DNA from: Actinomycetes bacterium
GTDB lineage: Bacteria > Actinomycetota > Acidimicrobiia > Acidimicrobiales > Bog-793
Assembly: GCA_021821585.1 (NCBI GenBank)
Contig: JAKACF010000055.1
Span: forward strand, 1 to 12,584
Direction of reading: 5' to 3'
Length of the DNA: 12,584 nucleotides
Positions 6,243-12,584 of this stretch are shown here, one piece after another. The notes below the pieces were generated by a model. The model had not been told where the DNA came from. It did no database searches and saw only the letters and a program-made list of their open reading frames with translations. The stretch's first letter is position 1, and each line of letters opens with the position of its first letter. A program made the translations under genes and the position numbers.

Positions 6243-7613
6243 TCAGGAGCCGAGCCCGCCCGGTGCCGGGTCGGAGCGCCTTTCCGGCCCGTTCACGGCG
6301 CGACCGACGAGCCAGCCGGTGAGCACCATGGCGAAGCTCACGATCGGCGGCAGGGCCACTCCAAAGAGGCCCCCGACCGGAGAGAACGGTTCGGCGAAGC
6401 CACCCTCCGCCAGCGCGGCCAGCCCGAAGGCGGCAAGTGCGAGGGCTGACACGAGGAGGGCGGGGTTGGCCGTCCCCAGTGCGTGCCGACGAGAAGGGGT
6501 CGGCCTCCGCGGCGGACGCTCGGCACCGGAGGTCACCGCAACGAGGAGCGCCAGGACCACAGCGGTGCTGGCAATCCAGATGGGTTTGGTCGACCACCAC
6601 CTGAGGGTCCCGGGGACGAACAGCGGGAGTCCGGCTGCCACGAGCGCCGTTCCGGCGACGATGAAGGCGGTGAGATGCCAGAGGAACAGGGTGAGCACGA
6701 CCGTGTTCAGACCGATGGTGATCCGCCAGGGCACCGGACGGGCGAGAAGCCGGACGAGCACGGGTCGCAGGGCGAGGACCAGCCCGGTCTGGGCCAGCGT
6801 CAGCAACACGATGCAGAAGGTCGGAGGGCTCATGTTCGAGAGCGCCTCTCCTGGGACGCCGACCATGCTGAATGGATAGGGCCCGAGGGTGGTGAGAAGG
6901 GCGAGGGCCCCCGTCGCCAGAGCCGCGCCCGTGAGCGCGCCACGTGGCCGGATGAGAAGGAGGGTGCCGTCGCGATAGTGGAAGCCAAGCTCCTGGGCGA
7001 AGAGGAACACGACCCCGTAGTTGACCACCGCCGCACCCGCCGCCAGGTGGCCGAGGCGCAGCGCGTCGCCGAGAAGGGCCATGAGCGGGAGGGCGAGGAC
7101 GAGGAGCCAGCGAGCGCGGCGGTGCAGCGCGAGCTGGAGCGGAGCAAGCGCGACCGTCACGAGGTAGACGCTGAGAAACCACAGGGGCTGCGCCGCCACT
7201 CGCGTCGCCTGGTCGAGGGTCGCCGGGGCGGCCCCGCTGGCGTCGAGGGACCAGGCTGCGACGAGCCAGCACGCCGTGAAGAGCACCGTCGGCCGGAGCA
7301 AGCGGTCGAGTCGCCGGGCGAGGTAGCGGCCAAGCGGTGTCGGGCGACCGAGAACCGTCGCATTGGCGAACCCGCCGACCAGGAAGAACAGCGGCATCAC
7401 CTGGAACACCCAGGTGGCGGCTTGCAGCCAGCGCGACGACGCGAGCGCGTTCGCCCCGGCGAGTGCACCGTGGCTGCGCACGACGGCCGCGATCGTGAGG
7501 TGGCCGAGGACGACCAGCACGATGCTGCCGGCGCGCAGCAGGTCGACGAATCGGTCGCGCCGATCGAGCAGACCCTTCGTCCCGCCTGCCGGAGGGATCG
7601 CCAGCTCGGTCAC
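6243..7613 (-). CDS. Acyltransferase 3 family integral membrane protein
   Basis: A 456-residue multi-pass protein of the family that O-acylates sugars, lipids or other envelope molecules at the membrane. The N-terminus has the family pattern RDRFVDLLRAGSIVLVVLGHL, with the conserved histidine at position 38, followed by MPLFFLVGGFANA (about 73-85), an Arg-rich cytoplasmic turn (RYLARRLDRLLRPTVLF), PLWFLSVYL and LFLWHLTAF. Roughly 10-12 hydrophobic segments are visible, the last few after a charged stretch rich in Arg and Pro (ERPPRRPTPSRRH). The start is GTG 7613, 1 base after the stop of the upstream membrane gene, so the two are probably co-translated. The acceptor substrate cannot be read from the sequence. 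The family assignment is good. Confidence 0.85.
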   Translation of the reverse strand: MTELAIPPAGGTKGLLDRRDRFVDLLRAGSIVLVVLGHLTIAAVVRSHGALAGANALASSRWLQAATWVFQVMPLFFLVGGFANATVLGRPTPLGRYLARRLDRLLRPTVLFTACWLVAAWSLDASGAAPATLDQATRVAAQPLWFLSVYLVTVALAPLQLALHRRARWLLVLALPLMALLGDALRLGHLAAGAAVVNYGVVFLFAQELGFHYRDGTLLLIRPRGALTGAALATGALALLTTLGPYPFSMVGVPGEALSNMSPPTFCIVLLTLAQTGLVLALRPVLVRLLARPVPWRITIGLNTVVLTLFLWHLTAFIVAGTALVAAGLPLFVPGTLRWWSTKPIWIASTAVVLALLVAVTSGAERPPRRPTPSRRHALGTANPALLVSALALAAFGLAALAEGGFAEPFSPVGGLFGVALPPIVSFAMVLTGWLVGRAVNGPERRSDPAPGGLGS

Positions 7614-7614
7614 C

Positions 7615-8640
7615 TCAGCGCTGGCTCGCCGCCCCGCCAGGCTTCCCCGTCCGGTCCCGGGGGGGCCGCCGGCCCCGCGAGGAGGTCTGTATCGCCACGA
7701 CCACGAGCACGATGCCGACGACGAGGACCGCGAACGCGCTGGCGGCGCCGTGCACGAAGAGCGAGAGCGCCTCGAACAGAAAGACGAGGAAGCCGACGAG
7801 TGCGACGCCGACCACCGCTCGTTGCGCCGTCACCAAGCCGAGGACGAGACCGCCGATGGCGAGCAGGAGCCCGATCGGCGCACCCGCTCCCGGATGATCG
7901 CCGGCGATGACGAGGGCTCCGGTGAGGGCTCCTGCCTCGCCGAGGACGGCGGCGAGGCGGGAGGGGTGGATGACCCCGAAGAACCCGCATGCTGCGAGGG
8001 CGAGAGAGGCCACCATGACGCCCGCGCCGGACTCGCTCGGGGTGGGTTCGACGCCCACCACGGCGACGAGGGCCACCGCCGACACGACGAGCCCGGCCAG
8101 GGCGCCGAGGAAGGCAAGCGGCCGGTCGCGGTTGCGCCAGAGCAGGAGGTTGGCGGCGAAGGCTGCCAACCCGACCACGAGCGCCGTCGTCGCGGCGTCC
8201 TTGCTCCCGAGCGCATCCGCCGTCACTCCGGCGACGATGGCCACCCCACCGGTGGCGCACAGCCTGAGAAACGCCGCCACGCGGACCGATCCGGCATCGG
8301 CGTTCCGGTTGACGATGGCTGCCGCGCCGAAGCCGACGGCGGTGACGACGAGACCGACACCGATGCGTCCCGCCGTCCCGAGCCGGTGCCAGAAGTGGAC
8401 GACGACGAAGGCGCCGCTCGAGGTGACGAGCAGGATGCCGAGGTAGCTGAGGGCCTCGGCGAGAAGCGGCAGTCCACGCCTGCCCTCGGGCTCCGTGGTG
8501 GCTCCCGCGTCGATCGCGGGCGCATGCTCTCGGCGGAGGATCTCCTCGGCCTGCTCGCCGCTGATGATGCCGAGGTCGACCCAGTGCCGGGCGTGCTCGG
8601 TGATCCACTGCTCCTCGCCGGGCCTCGGGGCGAGCCTCAT
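7615..8640 (-). CDS. DUF2157-like multi-pass membrane protein
   Basis: A 341-residue protein of unknown function. The soluble N-terminus (about 1-55) contains WVDLGIISGEQAEEILRREHA, resembling the start of DUF2157 proteins, and is followed by about ten hydrophobic helices rich in Ala, Val, Gly and Leu (first at about LPLLAEALSYLGILLVTSSGAFVVV) and a basic tail (RGRRPPRDRTGKPGG). The start is ATG 8640; no clear Shine-Dalgarno precedes it, and no other start in this frame lies just upstream. It ends 1 base before the acyltransferase GTG and begins 54 bases after the ABC permease stop, so it may belong to the same transcript as both. Family placement is by pattern only. Confidence 0.75.
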   Translation of the reverse strand: MRLAPRPGEEQWITEHARHWVDLGIISGEQAEEILRREHAPAIDAGATTEPEGRRGLPLLAEALSYLGILLVTSSGAFVVVHFWHRLGTAGRIGVGLVVTAVGFGAAAIVNRNADAGSVRVAAFLRLCATGGVAIVAGVTADALGSKDAATTALVVGLAAFAANLLLWRNRDRPLAFLGALAGLVVSAVALVAVVGVEPTPSESGAGVMVASLALAACGFFGVIHPSRLAAVLGEAGALTGALVIAGDHPGAGAPIGLLLAIGGLVLGLVTAQRAVVGVALVGFLVFLFEALSLFVHGAASAFAVLVVGIVLVVVAIQTSSRGRRPPRDRTGKPGGAASQR

Positions 8641-8675
8641 GACGCCAGCGTGACCACATTCCCGACCGCGAGACA

Positions 8676-8689
8676 GGGTCGAAGGACCC
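8676..8689 (-). other. Short stem-loop between ABC permease and DUF2157-like gene
   Basis: GGGTC (8676-8680) pairs with GACCC (8685-8689) around a 4-base loop in the 54-base gap. It has no U tract, so it is a weak candidate for RNA processing or partial termination. Confidence 0.3.
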
Positions 8690-8694
8690 GCAGG

Positions 8695-9558
8695 TCAGCG
8701 GCGGCGACTGCGAGCGAGAAGCCTCGCCCGCGCCCCGGCTCCGGGCTCGAAGGAGAACAACAGGACAGCGACGACGAGGGCGCCGAGCGTCCAGCATCCC
8801 ATGACGAGGAGGCCGTGGGCTCCGAGCGGCTCGGAGGAGACACCGAAGGCGGCCTGCACGCCCTTCACGAAGGGCAGTACGGGGAGGACGTTCGCCAGCT
8901 CCCTCAGCCACGCCGCCTCGGCTGGCGCCGGGAAGAAGACCTCGGAGACGAAGGCGACCGGGAGGAGCACCCCGTAGGCGATGGGAAGGGCGCCGGAGGC
9001 CGACGGCACGAGGGCGGCCAGCCCGAGGCCGAGTGCGAAGAAGGTCACGAGCCCTGCCGCCACCGTCGCCGCCAACCGGGGAAGGGCGCTCGCCGCCAGG
9101 TGCACGTGCAGGAAGAGGATGCCGACTGCGCAGACGATGGCGACGGCGACCGCGGCGACGGCGGCCGCGGTGAGGAGGCGGGACACGAAGTAGGCCCACG
9201 CCGGTGCCGGCGAGCTGTGCAGCCTCCGCAGGATCCCCTCGTCACGAGCGAGCGTCACCGCGATCACCACGTCGACGAAGGCGACGTTCAGCACCGCGAA
9301 GCTCGCCATCGAGGGGGTGAGGAACTGACCGATGCTGACGCCGCCGAGCGACTGGAGCGTCATCTCGGGCGTGACGAGGTAGAGCGCCACGAGCAGCATG
9401 ACGGGGATGACGAGGCTGATGAAGGTGCCAATCGGGCTCCGGGCGAGGAGCGAGAGGTGGTACCAGGTGAGCGGCGCCACGGCGGCGAGACCGAGCCGTG
9501 GCTTGGTCTCCTCGGGTGTGCCCGCTCGGCGGATGCGGTCGGGTGCCGGGGCGCTCAT
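8695..9558 (-). CDS. ABC-2 type transporter permease
   Basis: Membrane half of an exporter with the ATPase encoded just upstream. The 287 residues begin with a soluble N-terminus (to about 30), then six hydrophobic segments: FISLVIPVMLLVALYLV, FAVLNVAFVDVVIAVTLA, LLTAAAVAAVAVAIVCAVGILFL, a helix around AATVAAGLVTFFALGLGLAAL, GALPIAYGVLLPVAFVSEVFF and LLVMGCWTLGALVVAVLLF. The loop ARDEGILRRLHSSPAPAWAYFVSRLL and the ALPIAYGVLLPVAFVSEVFFP...LPVLPFVKGVQAAF block are typical of ABC-2 (DrrB-like) permeases. The ATG at 9558 overlaps the ATPase TGA (ATGA), so the pair is co-translated. The substrate is unknown; drug or lipid export is usual for the family. Confidence 0.9.
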   Translation of the reverse strand: MSAPAPDRIRRAGTPEETKPRLGLAAVAPLTWYHLSLLARSPIGTFISLVIPVMLLVALYLVTPEMTLQSLGGVSIGQFLTPSMASFAVLNVAFVDVVIAVTLARDEGILRRLHSSPAPAWAYFVSRLLTAAAVAAVAVAIVCAVGILFLHVHLAASALPRLAATVAAGLVTFFALGLGLAALVPSASGALPIAYGVLLPVAFVSEVFFPAPAEAAWLRELANVLPVLPFVKGVQAAFGVSSEPLGAHGLLVMGCWTLGALVVAVLLFSFEPGAGARARLLARSRRR

Positions 9559-10454
9559 CGTCCGCCCGTCAGCTTGAGGTACTCCTCCTCGAGGGAGGGG
9601 CGTCGGATCTCGAGCTCCTCGAGCGCGTCGCCAGTGCGGCCCGACCAGTCGAGAAGGATGCGGGTCGCCTCGAGTGGCTCACGGGTCTCCAGGGTGACGA
9701 GGGTTCCGGCACGGCGCGTGCTCTCCCACGGCCCTGCCGGCAGCCCGCTCGACCCGGTGTGGCGAAAGGAGATCGTCGTGAGGGCGCTCGCCGGTCCCGA
9801 CAGAGAGCCCGGTGCACCCTCGGCGACGATCCGCCCCCCCGACAGGACGATCACCCGCTCGGCGAGGTGCTGCACCTCGTCGAGGTAGTGGGAGGTCATG
9901 ACGATCGCGACGCCCCGTTCCCGGAGTCGCTCGATCGCGCTCCAGGTGTTGTGCCGGGCAGCCGGATCGAGACCGGTGGTGGGCTCGTCGAGGAAGAGCA
10001 GCGCCGGTTCGCCGACGAGGGCGAGGGCGAGGTCCACGCGGCGGCGCTGGCCGCCCGAGAGCTGACCCACCCTCGTCGCGGCGTTGGCTGCCAGCCCTAC
10101 CTCCTCGAGTACCTCCGCCGGGGACCGCCGCGGCCGGTAGAAGCCGGCGTACAGCCGGACAACCTCGGCCACCGTCAACATGGCGTCGATGCCGGCGGAC
10201 TGGAGGACGATGCCGAGCCGGTTCCGTAGCCGCCTGCCCCCGCGCATCGGGTCGCGGCCGAGAACCCGGACCGTGCCCGAGCTGGCGGAACGCATCCCCT
10301 CGAGGATCTCGATCGTCGTGGTCTTGCCGGCGCCGTTCGGCCCGAGCAGCCCCACCACCTCGGACTCGCCCACGGCGAAGCTCACGTCGTCGAGGGCGCG
10401 CACCGGGCCGTAGGACTTGGCGAGGTGCTCGACGCGGACGGCCTCCTTCGCCAC
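9555..10454 (-). CDS. ABC transporter ATP-binding protein (ABC-2/DrrA-like)
   Basis: Drives the permease by ATP hydrolysis on the cytoplasmic face. All motifs are present in 299 residues: Walker A GPNGAGKTT (38-46), Q-loop Gln85, signature LSGGQRRRVDLA (132-143), Walker B LLFLDEP with catalytic Glu157, D-loop GLDP and H-loop His189 in TSHYLDE. After about 215 comes a C-terminal region ending in RRPSLEEEYLKLTGGR, typical of DrrA-type subunits. The start is GTG 10454. No Shine-Dalgarno precedes it, but a TANNNT hexamer ends 7 bases upstream, so the message may be leaderless. The gene is divergent from the S53 peptidase. Confidence 0.93.
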   Translation of the reverse strand: MAKEAVRVEHLAKSYGPVRALDDVSFAVGESEVVGLLGPNGAGKTTTIEILEGMRSASSGTVRVLGRDPMRGGRRLRNRLGIVLQSAGIDAMLTVAEVVRLYAGFYRPRRSPAEVLEEVGLAANAATRVGQLSGGQRRRVDLALALVGEPALLFLDEPTTGLDPAARHNTWSAIERLRERGVAIVMTSHYLDEVQHLAERVIVLSGGRIVAEGAPGSLSGPASALTTISFRHTGSSGLPAGPWESTRRAGTLVTLETREPLEATRILLDWSGRTGDALEELEIRRPSLEEEYLKLTGGR

Positions 10455-10645
10455 GCCGTCGAGGCTACGGACTCCCTCCCCGGGGCCACAGAGGCTTTCG
10501 TCCCGATCGCACCGCCCCGTAGCCGGTTCGGCCTCGCCCCGCAGGCGACCTTTCCGGGGCCAGCAGAGCTTGTCGTTGCGCCGTTACCGAGAAGCGGGCA
10601 GAGTGTGCCGATCCGGACGGCGCGTCCGGAGAGGGAGGGTCACAC
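10455..10645. promoter_or_regulatory. Divergent intergenic region between ABC ATPase and S53 peptidase
   Basis: On the minus strand TAGCCT (10467-10462) fits a TANNNT -10 element 7 bases before GTG 10454, suggesting a leaderless ABC operon transcript. On the plus strand GGAGGG lies 6 bases before ATG 10646. A plus-strand promoter must be here, but no -35/-10 pair is strong enough to name. No gene or RNA was recognised. Confidence 0.4.
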
Positions 10646-11896
10646 ATGAGAAGGCCAAGGACGGCAACGGTCGTCGTCTCCTCGCTCGTGCTCGGCGCGA
10701 GTGGGATGCTCACCGCCACCGCCGGCACTGCGGCGGCGTCACCGGCACGCACCACCCGTCCGGAGCGCTCGGCGCCGGTCGCCCGGCCCCCGTTCCGGGT
10801 GAAGGTCATCGGGCGGCTGCCGGACGGCAAGCCCCAGCTGAGCTCCAGCGGGCCGACCGGCCTGTCGCCCTCCGCGATCCAGTCCGTCTACAACCTGTCC
10901 GGCCTCTCCCCCACCTCCGGGGCGGGCGCCGGACAGGTCATCGCCATCGTCGACGCCTACCACGACCCGAACGCGCTGAGCGACCTCAACACCTTCAACA
11001 GCGAGTACGGCTACCCCAAGCTCTCCTCCTGCACCGCCTCGCAGACCACCGCCTGCTTCACCCAGGCCGATCCCCAGGGCAAGCCGAAGACCAACAGCGG
11101 CTGGGCGCTCGAGGAGTCGCTCGACATCGAGTGGGCGCACGCCGAGGCTCCGGCAGCCAGGCTCGTCCTCGTCGAGGCAGCGAGCAGCAGCCTCACGAAC
11201 CTGTTCGACGCTGTCTCCTACGCCAACTCGATCGGTGCCACCGAGGTCTCGATGAGCTTCGGCGGCAGCGAGTCCTCGAGCGAGCTCTCCTATGACGCCG
11301 ACCTCACTCACGCCGGCACCCTCTACACCGCCTCGGCCGGCGACAGCGGCCACGGTGCCGAGTACCCGGCCGCCTCCCCCAACGTCATCGCCGTCGGGGG
11401 CACCACGCTGAACGGCTGCAGCGGCACCTCGTGTGCCGGGTTCAAGAGCGAGACGACCTGGTCGAGCTCGGGCGGCGGCATCTCGAGCTATGAGTCCATC
11501 CCCGCCTACCAGAGCTCCTACTCGGGCGCGGTCTACGGTGCCGCCACCATCGCGGCCCTCACCGGCAGCGCCCGCGGGATCCCCGACGTCTCCTTCGACG
11601 CCAACCCGAACACCGGCGTCTCCATCTACGACAGCACGCGCTACGACGGGCAGGCCGGATGGTTCACCGTCGGCGGGACGAGCGTCGGCGCCCCGAACTG
11701 GGCCGGGCTGCTCGCTGCGGGCAGGGCCGCCGGGCAGAAGGTTCTCGAGGGCAACGCCGCCATCTACTCGGGCGGCTACACGACGAACCTGCGCGACATC
11801 ACGAGCGGCACGAACGGCAGCTGCGGGACGGACTGCACGGCCGGGGCGGGCTACGACCTCGTCACCGGTCTCGGCAGCCCGATCAACTACCCGTGA
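10646..11896 (+). CDS. Secreted S53 (sedolisin/kumamolisin-type) serine-carboxyl peptidase lacking a full prodomain
   Basis: Endopeptidase of the sedolisin family, usually secreted and acid-active. Residues 1-32 form a signal peptide (MRRPR, hydrophobic VVVSSLVLGASGML, then TAAASPA). The catalytic domain begins near GLSPSAIQSVYNL (72). Catalytic Glu156 and Asp160 lie in ALEESLDIEW, oxyanion Asp233 in SAGDSGHG, and nucleophile Ser346 in GGTSVGAPNWAG. Calcium-site ligands are visible at the end (Asp384-Ile385 in RDIT; Gly400, Gly402 and Asp404 in GAGYDLVTGLGSP). Six cysteines fall in close pairs (129/137, 258/263, 393/397), fitting disulfides outside the cell. Only about 40 residues separate signal and catalytic domain, where many sedolisins have an activation domain of about 190 residues. 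The start is ATG 10646 with a good GGAGGG. It is transcribed away from the ABC operon. Confidence 0.93.
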   Translation: MRRPRTATVVVSSLVLGASGMLTATAGTAAASPARTTRPERSAPVARPPFRVKVIGRLPDGKPQLSSSGPTGLSPSAIQSVYNLSGLSPTSGAGAGQVIAIVDAYHDPNALSDLNTFNSEYGYPKLSSCTASQTTACFTQADPQGKPKTNSGWALEESLDIEWAHAEAPAARLVLVEAASSSLTNLFDAVSYANSIGATEVSMSFGGSESSSELSYDADLTHAGTLYTASAGDSGHGAEYPAASPNVIAVGGTTLNGCSGTSCAGFKSETTWSSSGGGISSYESIPAYQSSYSGAVYGAATIAALTGSARGIPDVSFDANPNTGVSIYDSTRYDGQAGWFTVGGTSVGAPNWAGLLAAGRAAGQKVLEGNAAIYSGGYTTNLRDITSGTNGSCGTDCTAGAGYDLVTGLGSPINYP

Positions 11897-11954
11897 CCGG
11901 CGTGATCGTCGGCACCCGTACGGGCACGACCGTTGAGAGCCTCGGAGCGTCCGC

Positions 11955-12215
11955 GTGATCCTGCTCATCATCGGGTTGCTCGTCGGGGGCCTGATCATCG
12001 GCGCGCTGGGCCGGTTGGTCGTGCCCGGCCCGAATCCCATGGGACTCTGGGCAACCATCGGCGCCGGCCTCGCCGGCTCGTTGCTCGGTGGGCTGGTAGC
12101 CCGGCTCGCCCTCGGGTGGCGGTACCGCTACTCGGGCCTGGCGGCCCTGGTGCTGTCGGTGGCATTCACGGCCCTCATCGTCGTTGCCGTCTCCAACCGG
12201 CGACGGACCATCTGA
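11955..12215 (+). CDS. GlsB/YeaQ/YmgE-type small membrane protein
   Basis: An 86-residue, very hydrophobic protein with three transmembrane segments: MILLIIGLLVGGLIIGALGRLVV, GLWATIGAGLAGSLLGGLVARLAL, and GLAALVLSVAFTALIVVAV, ending in basic RRRTI. The first-helix GLIIGALGRLVVPGPNPMG and following GATIGAGLAGS-like glycine pattern match the transglycosylase-associated (GlsB/YeaQ) family, stress-linked small proteins with no established reaction. The start is GTG 11955, with GGAG 7 bases upstream. It follows the peptidase stop by 58 bases on the same strand and is followed by a terminator hairpin, so both may share a transcript. Confidence 0.8.
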   Translation: MILLIIGLLVGGLIIGALGRLVVPGPNPMGLWATIGAGLAGSLLGGLVARLALGWRYRYSGLAALVLSVAFTALIVVAVSNRRRTI

Positions 12216-12229
12216 CCGGCTGACCACAG

Positions 12230-12265
12230 CCGAGCCGAGCGGAACGCGGCCTCCGCTCGGCTCGG
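12230..12265 (+). terminator. Strong stem-loop after the YeaQ-type gene
   Basis: CCGAGCCGAGCGGA (12230-12243) is perfectly complementary to TCCGCTCGGCTCGG (12252-12265), giving a 14-bp GC-rich stem with an 8-base loop, 15 bases after the stop codon. There is no T tract, which is common for terminators in GC-rich actinobacteria. It is the likely 3' end of the peptidase/YeaQ transcript. Confidence 0.75.
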
Positions 12266-12395
12266 TGCATCGGCCCCGGTGGCGCGCAGTCAGCGCCACG
12301 CTGCGTGGGTGCGGGCGCGCCGTCGATGCCGGGTGTTTGTCTTCACTGCCTTCGCGGCATGAGTACAAGGTCCCACTCACTACGGAGGTACACAC

Positions 12396-12485
12396 ATGGG
12401 AACACAGGCACGCGTCGGGCTGCTCCTCGGGGCTACGGCCTGTCTTCTGGCTGTCATGGTCGACTGGGTCATCGAGGAGCTCTGA
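12396..12485 (+). CDS. 29-residue membrane microprotein
   Basis: A short open frame, ATG 12396 to TGA 12483-12485. GGAGG (12384-12388) stands 7 bases before the ATG, the best ribosome binding site in the window. The product has a short polar start (MGTQARV), one hydrophobic helix of about 15 residues (GLLLGATACLLAVMV, with one cysteine) and an acidic end DWVIEEL: a single-pass membrane peptide. It is isolated by the terminator at 12230-12265 and needs its own promoter within about 130 bases. I do not recognise a family. It may be real, or a leader peptide for something beyond the right edge. Confidence 0.55.
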   Translation: MGTQARVGLLLGATACLLAVMVDWVIEEL

Positions 12486-12520
12486 ACCACAGCTCGTGGC
12501 ATCGCTTCTGGTCGGCAGTC

Positions 12521-12538
12521 GGCGGGCTTCGACCCGCC
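12521..12538. terminator. Hairpin after the microprotein
   Basis: GGCGGG (12521-12526) and CCCGCC (12533-12538) form a 6-bp stem with loop CTTCGA, 36 bases after the microprotein stop. It has no T tract. It could end the microprotein transcript. The rest of 12486-12584 shows nothing recognisable. Confidence 0.4.
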
Positions 12539-12584
12539 ATCTGCCGGGCCGGAGGTGACCTCGTCTAACCCGACGGGGCACAGC

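Noticed and set aside
6483..7910. Plus-strand open frame of 475 codons
   Set aside because: Antisense shadow of the acyltransferase, with the charged composition expected of the complement of a hydrophobic membrane gene.
7363..9888. Plus-strand open frame of 841 codons
   Set aside because: Antisense to the acyltransferase, DUF2157-like, permease and ATPase genes; the product is highly charged and without domains.
10739..12058. Minus-strand open frame of 439 codons
   Set aside because: Shadow of the S53 peptidase, which has a complete catalytic set and a ribosome binding site on the other strand.
12357..12381. Third GGGACCTT-like half site upstream of the microprotein
   Set aside because: Only one arm resembles the DosR-like boxes and it lies very close to the start codon; this could be chance.
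12521..12538. tRNA T-arm look-alike (TTCGA in a stem)
   Set aside because: The loop is 6 bases, not 7, and no acceptor, D or anticodon arms can be drawn on either strand.
1..12584. CRISPR arrays, insertion sequences, tRNA or rRNA genes
   Set aside because: No regularly spaced repeats, transposase motifs, terminal inverted repeats or cloverleaf sequences were seen on either strand.

Overview
The window is GC-rich bacterial chromosome with frequent GTG starts, 4-base stop/start overlaps, a TPP riboswitch with the extra stem often seen in actinobacteria, an actinobacterial-looking archease and a class II ribonucleotide reductase. This suggests an actinomycete-type organism (Actinomycetota, perhaps an uncultured Acidimicrobiia- or Thermoleophilia-like lineage). 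The lineage is an inference from gene style; no rRNA or tRNA gene is present to fix it.

From about 10454 down to base 1 every gene is on the minus strand. In transcription order: an ABC exporter pair (ATPase 10454-9555, permease 9558-8695), a DUF2157-like multi-pass membrane protein (8640-7615), an acyltransferase-3 family membrane protein (7613-6243), a two-CBS-domain protein (6125-5703), a TPP riboswitch (5622-5524) with a structured leader of about 290 nt, and then a tightly packed nucleic-acid maintenance operon: PolX (5232-3511), archease (3514-3095), RtcB RNA ligase (3098-1644) and the N-terminal part of a B12-dependent ribonucleotide reductase (1640 to the left edge). PolX/archease and archease/RtcB are both joined by GTGA overlaps, and RtcB/NrdJ are 3 bases apart, so co-translation is likely.

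From 10646 rightward the plus strand carries a secreted S53 (sedolisin) peptidase without the usual long prodomain, a small GlsB/YeaQ-type membrane protein, a strong terminator hairpin, and a 29-residue membrane microprotein with a near-perfect Shine-Dalgarno.

The most unusual feature is the regulatory layout. A near-consensus thiamine-pyrophosphate riboswitch lies directly upstream of a DNA/RNA repair and dNTP synthesis operon with no thiamine gene in sight. A DosR-like palindrome (5663-5680) sits just upstream of the riboswitch, and a weaker one (6195-6212) lies upstream of the CBS-domain gene. CBS proteins such as Hrp1 belong to the mycobacterial DosR regulon, so these boxes make biological sense but are unproven. 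The riboswitch may really control the repair operon, or it may be a leftover from a lost or moved thiamine gene.
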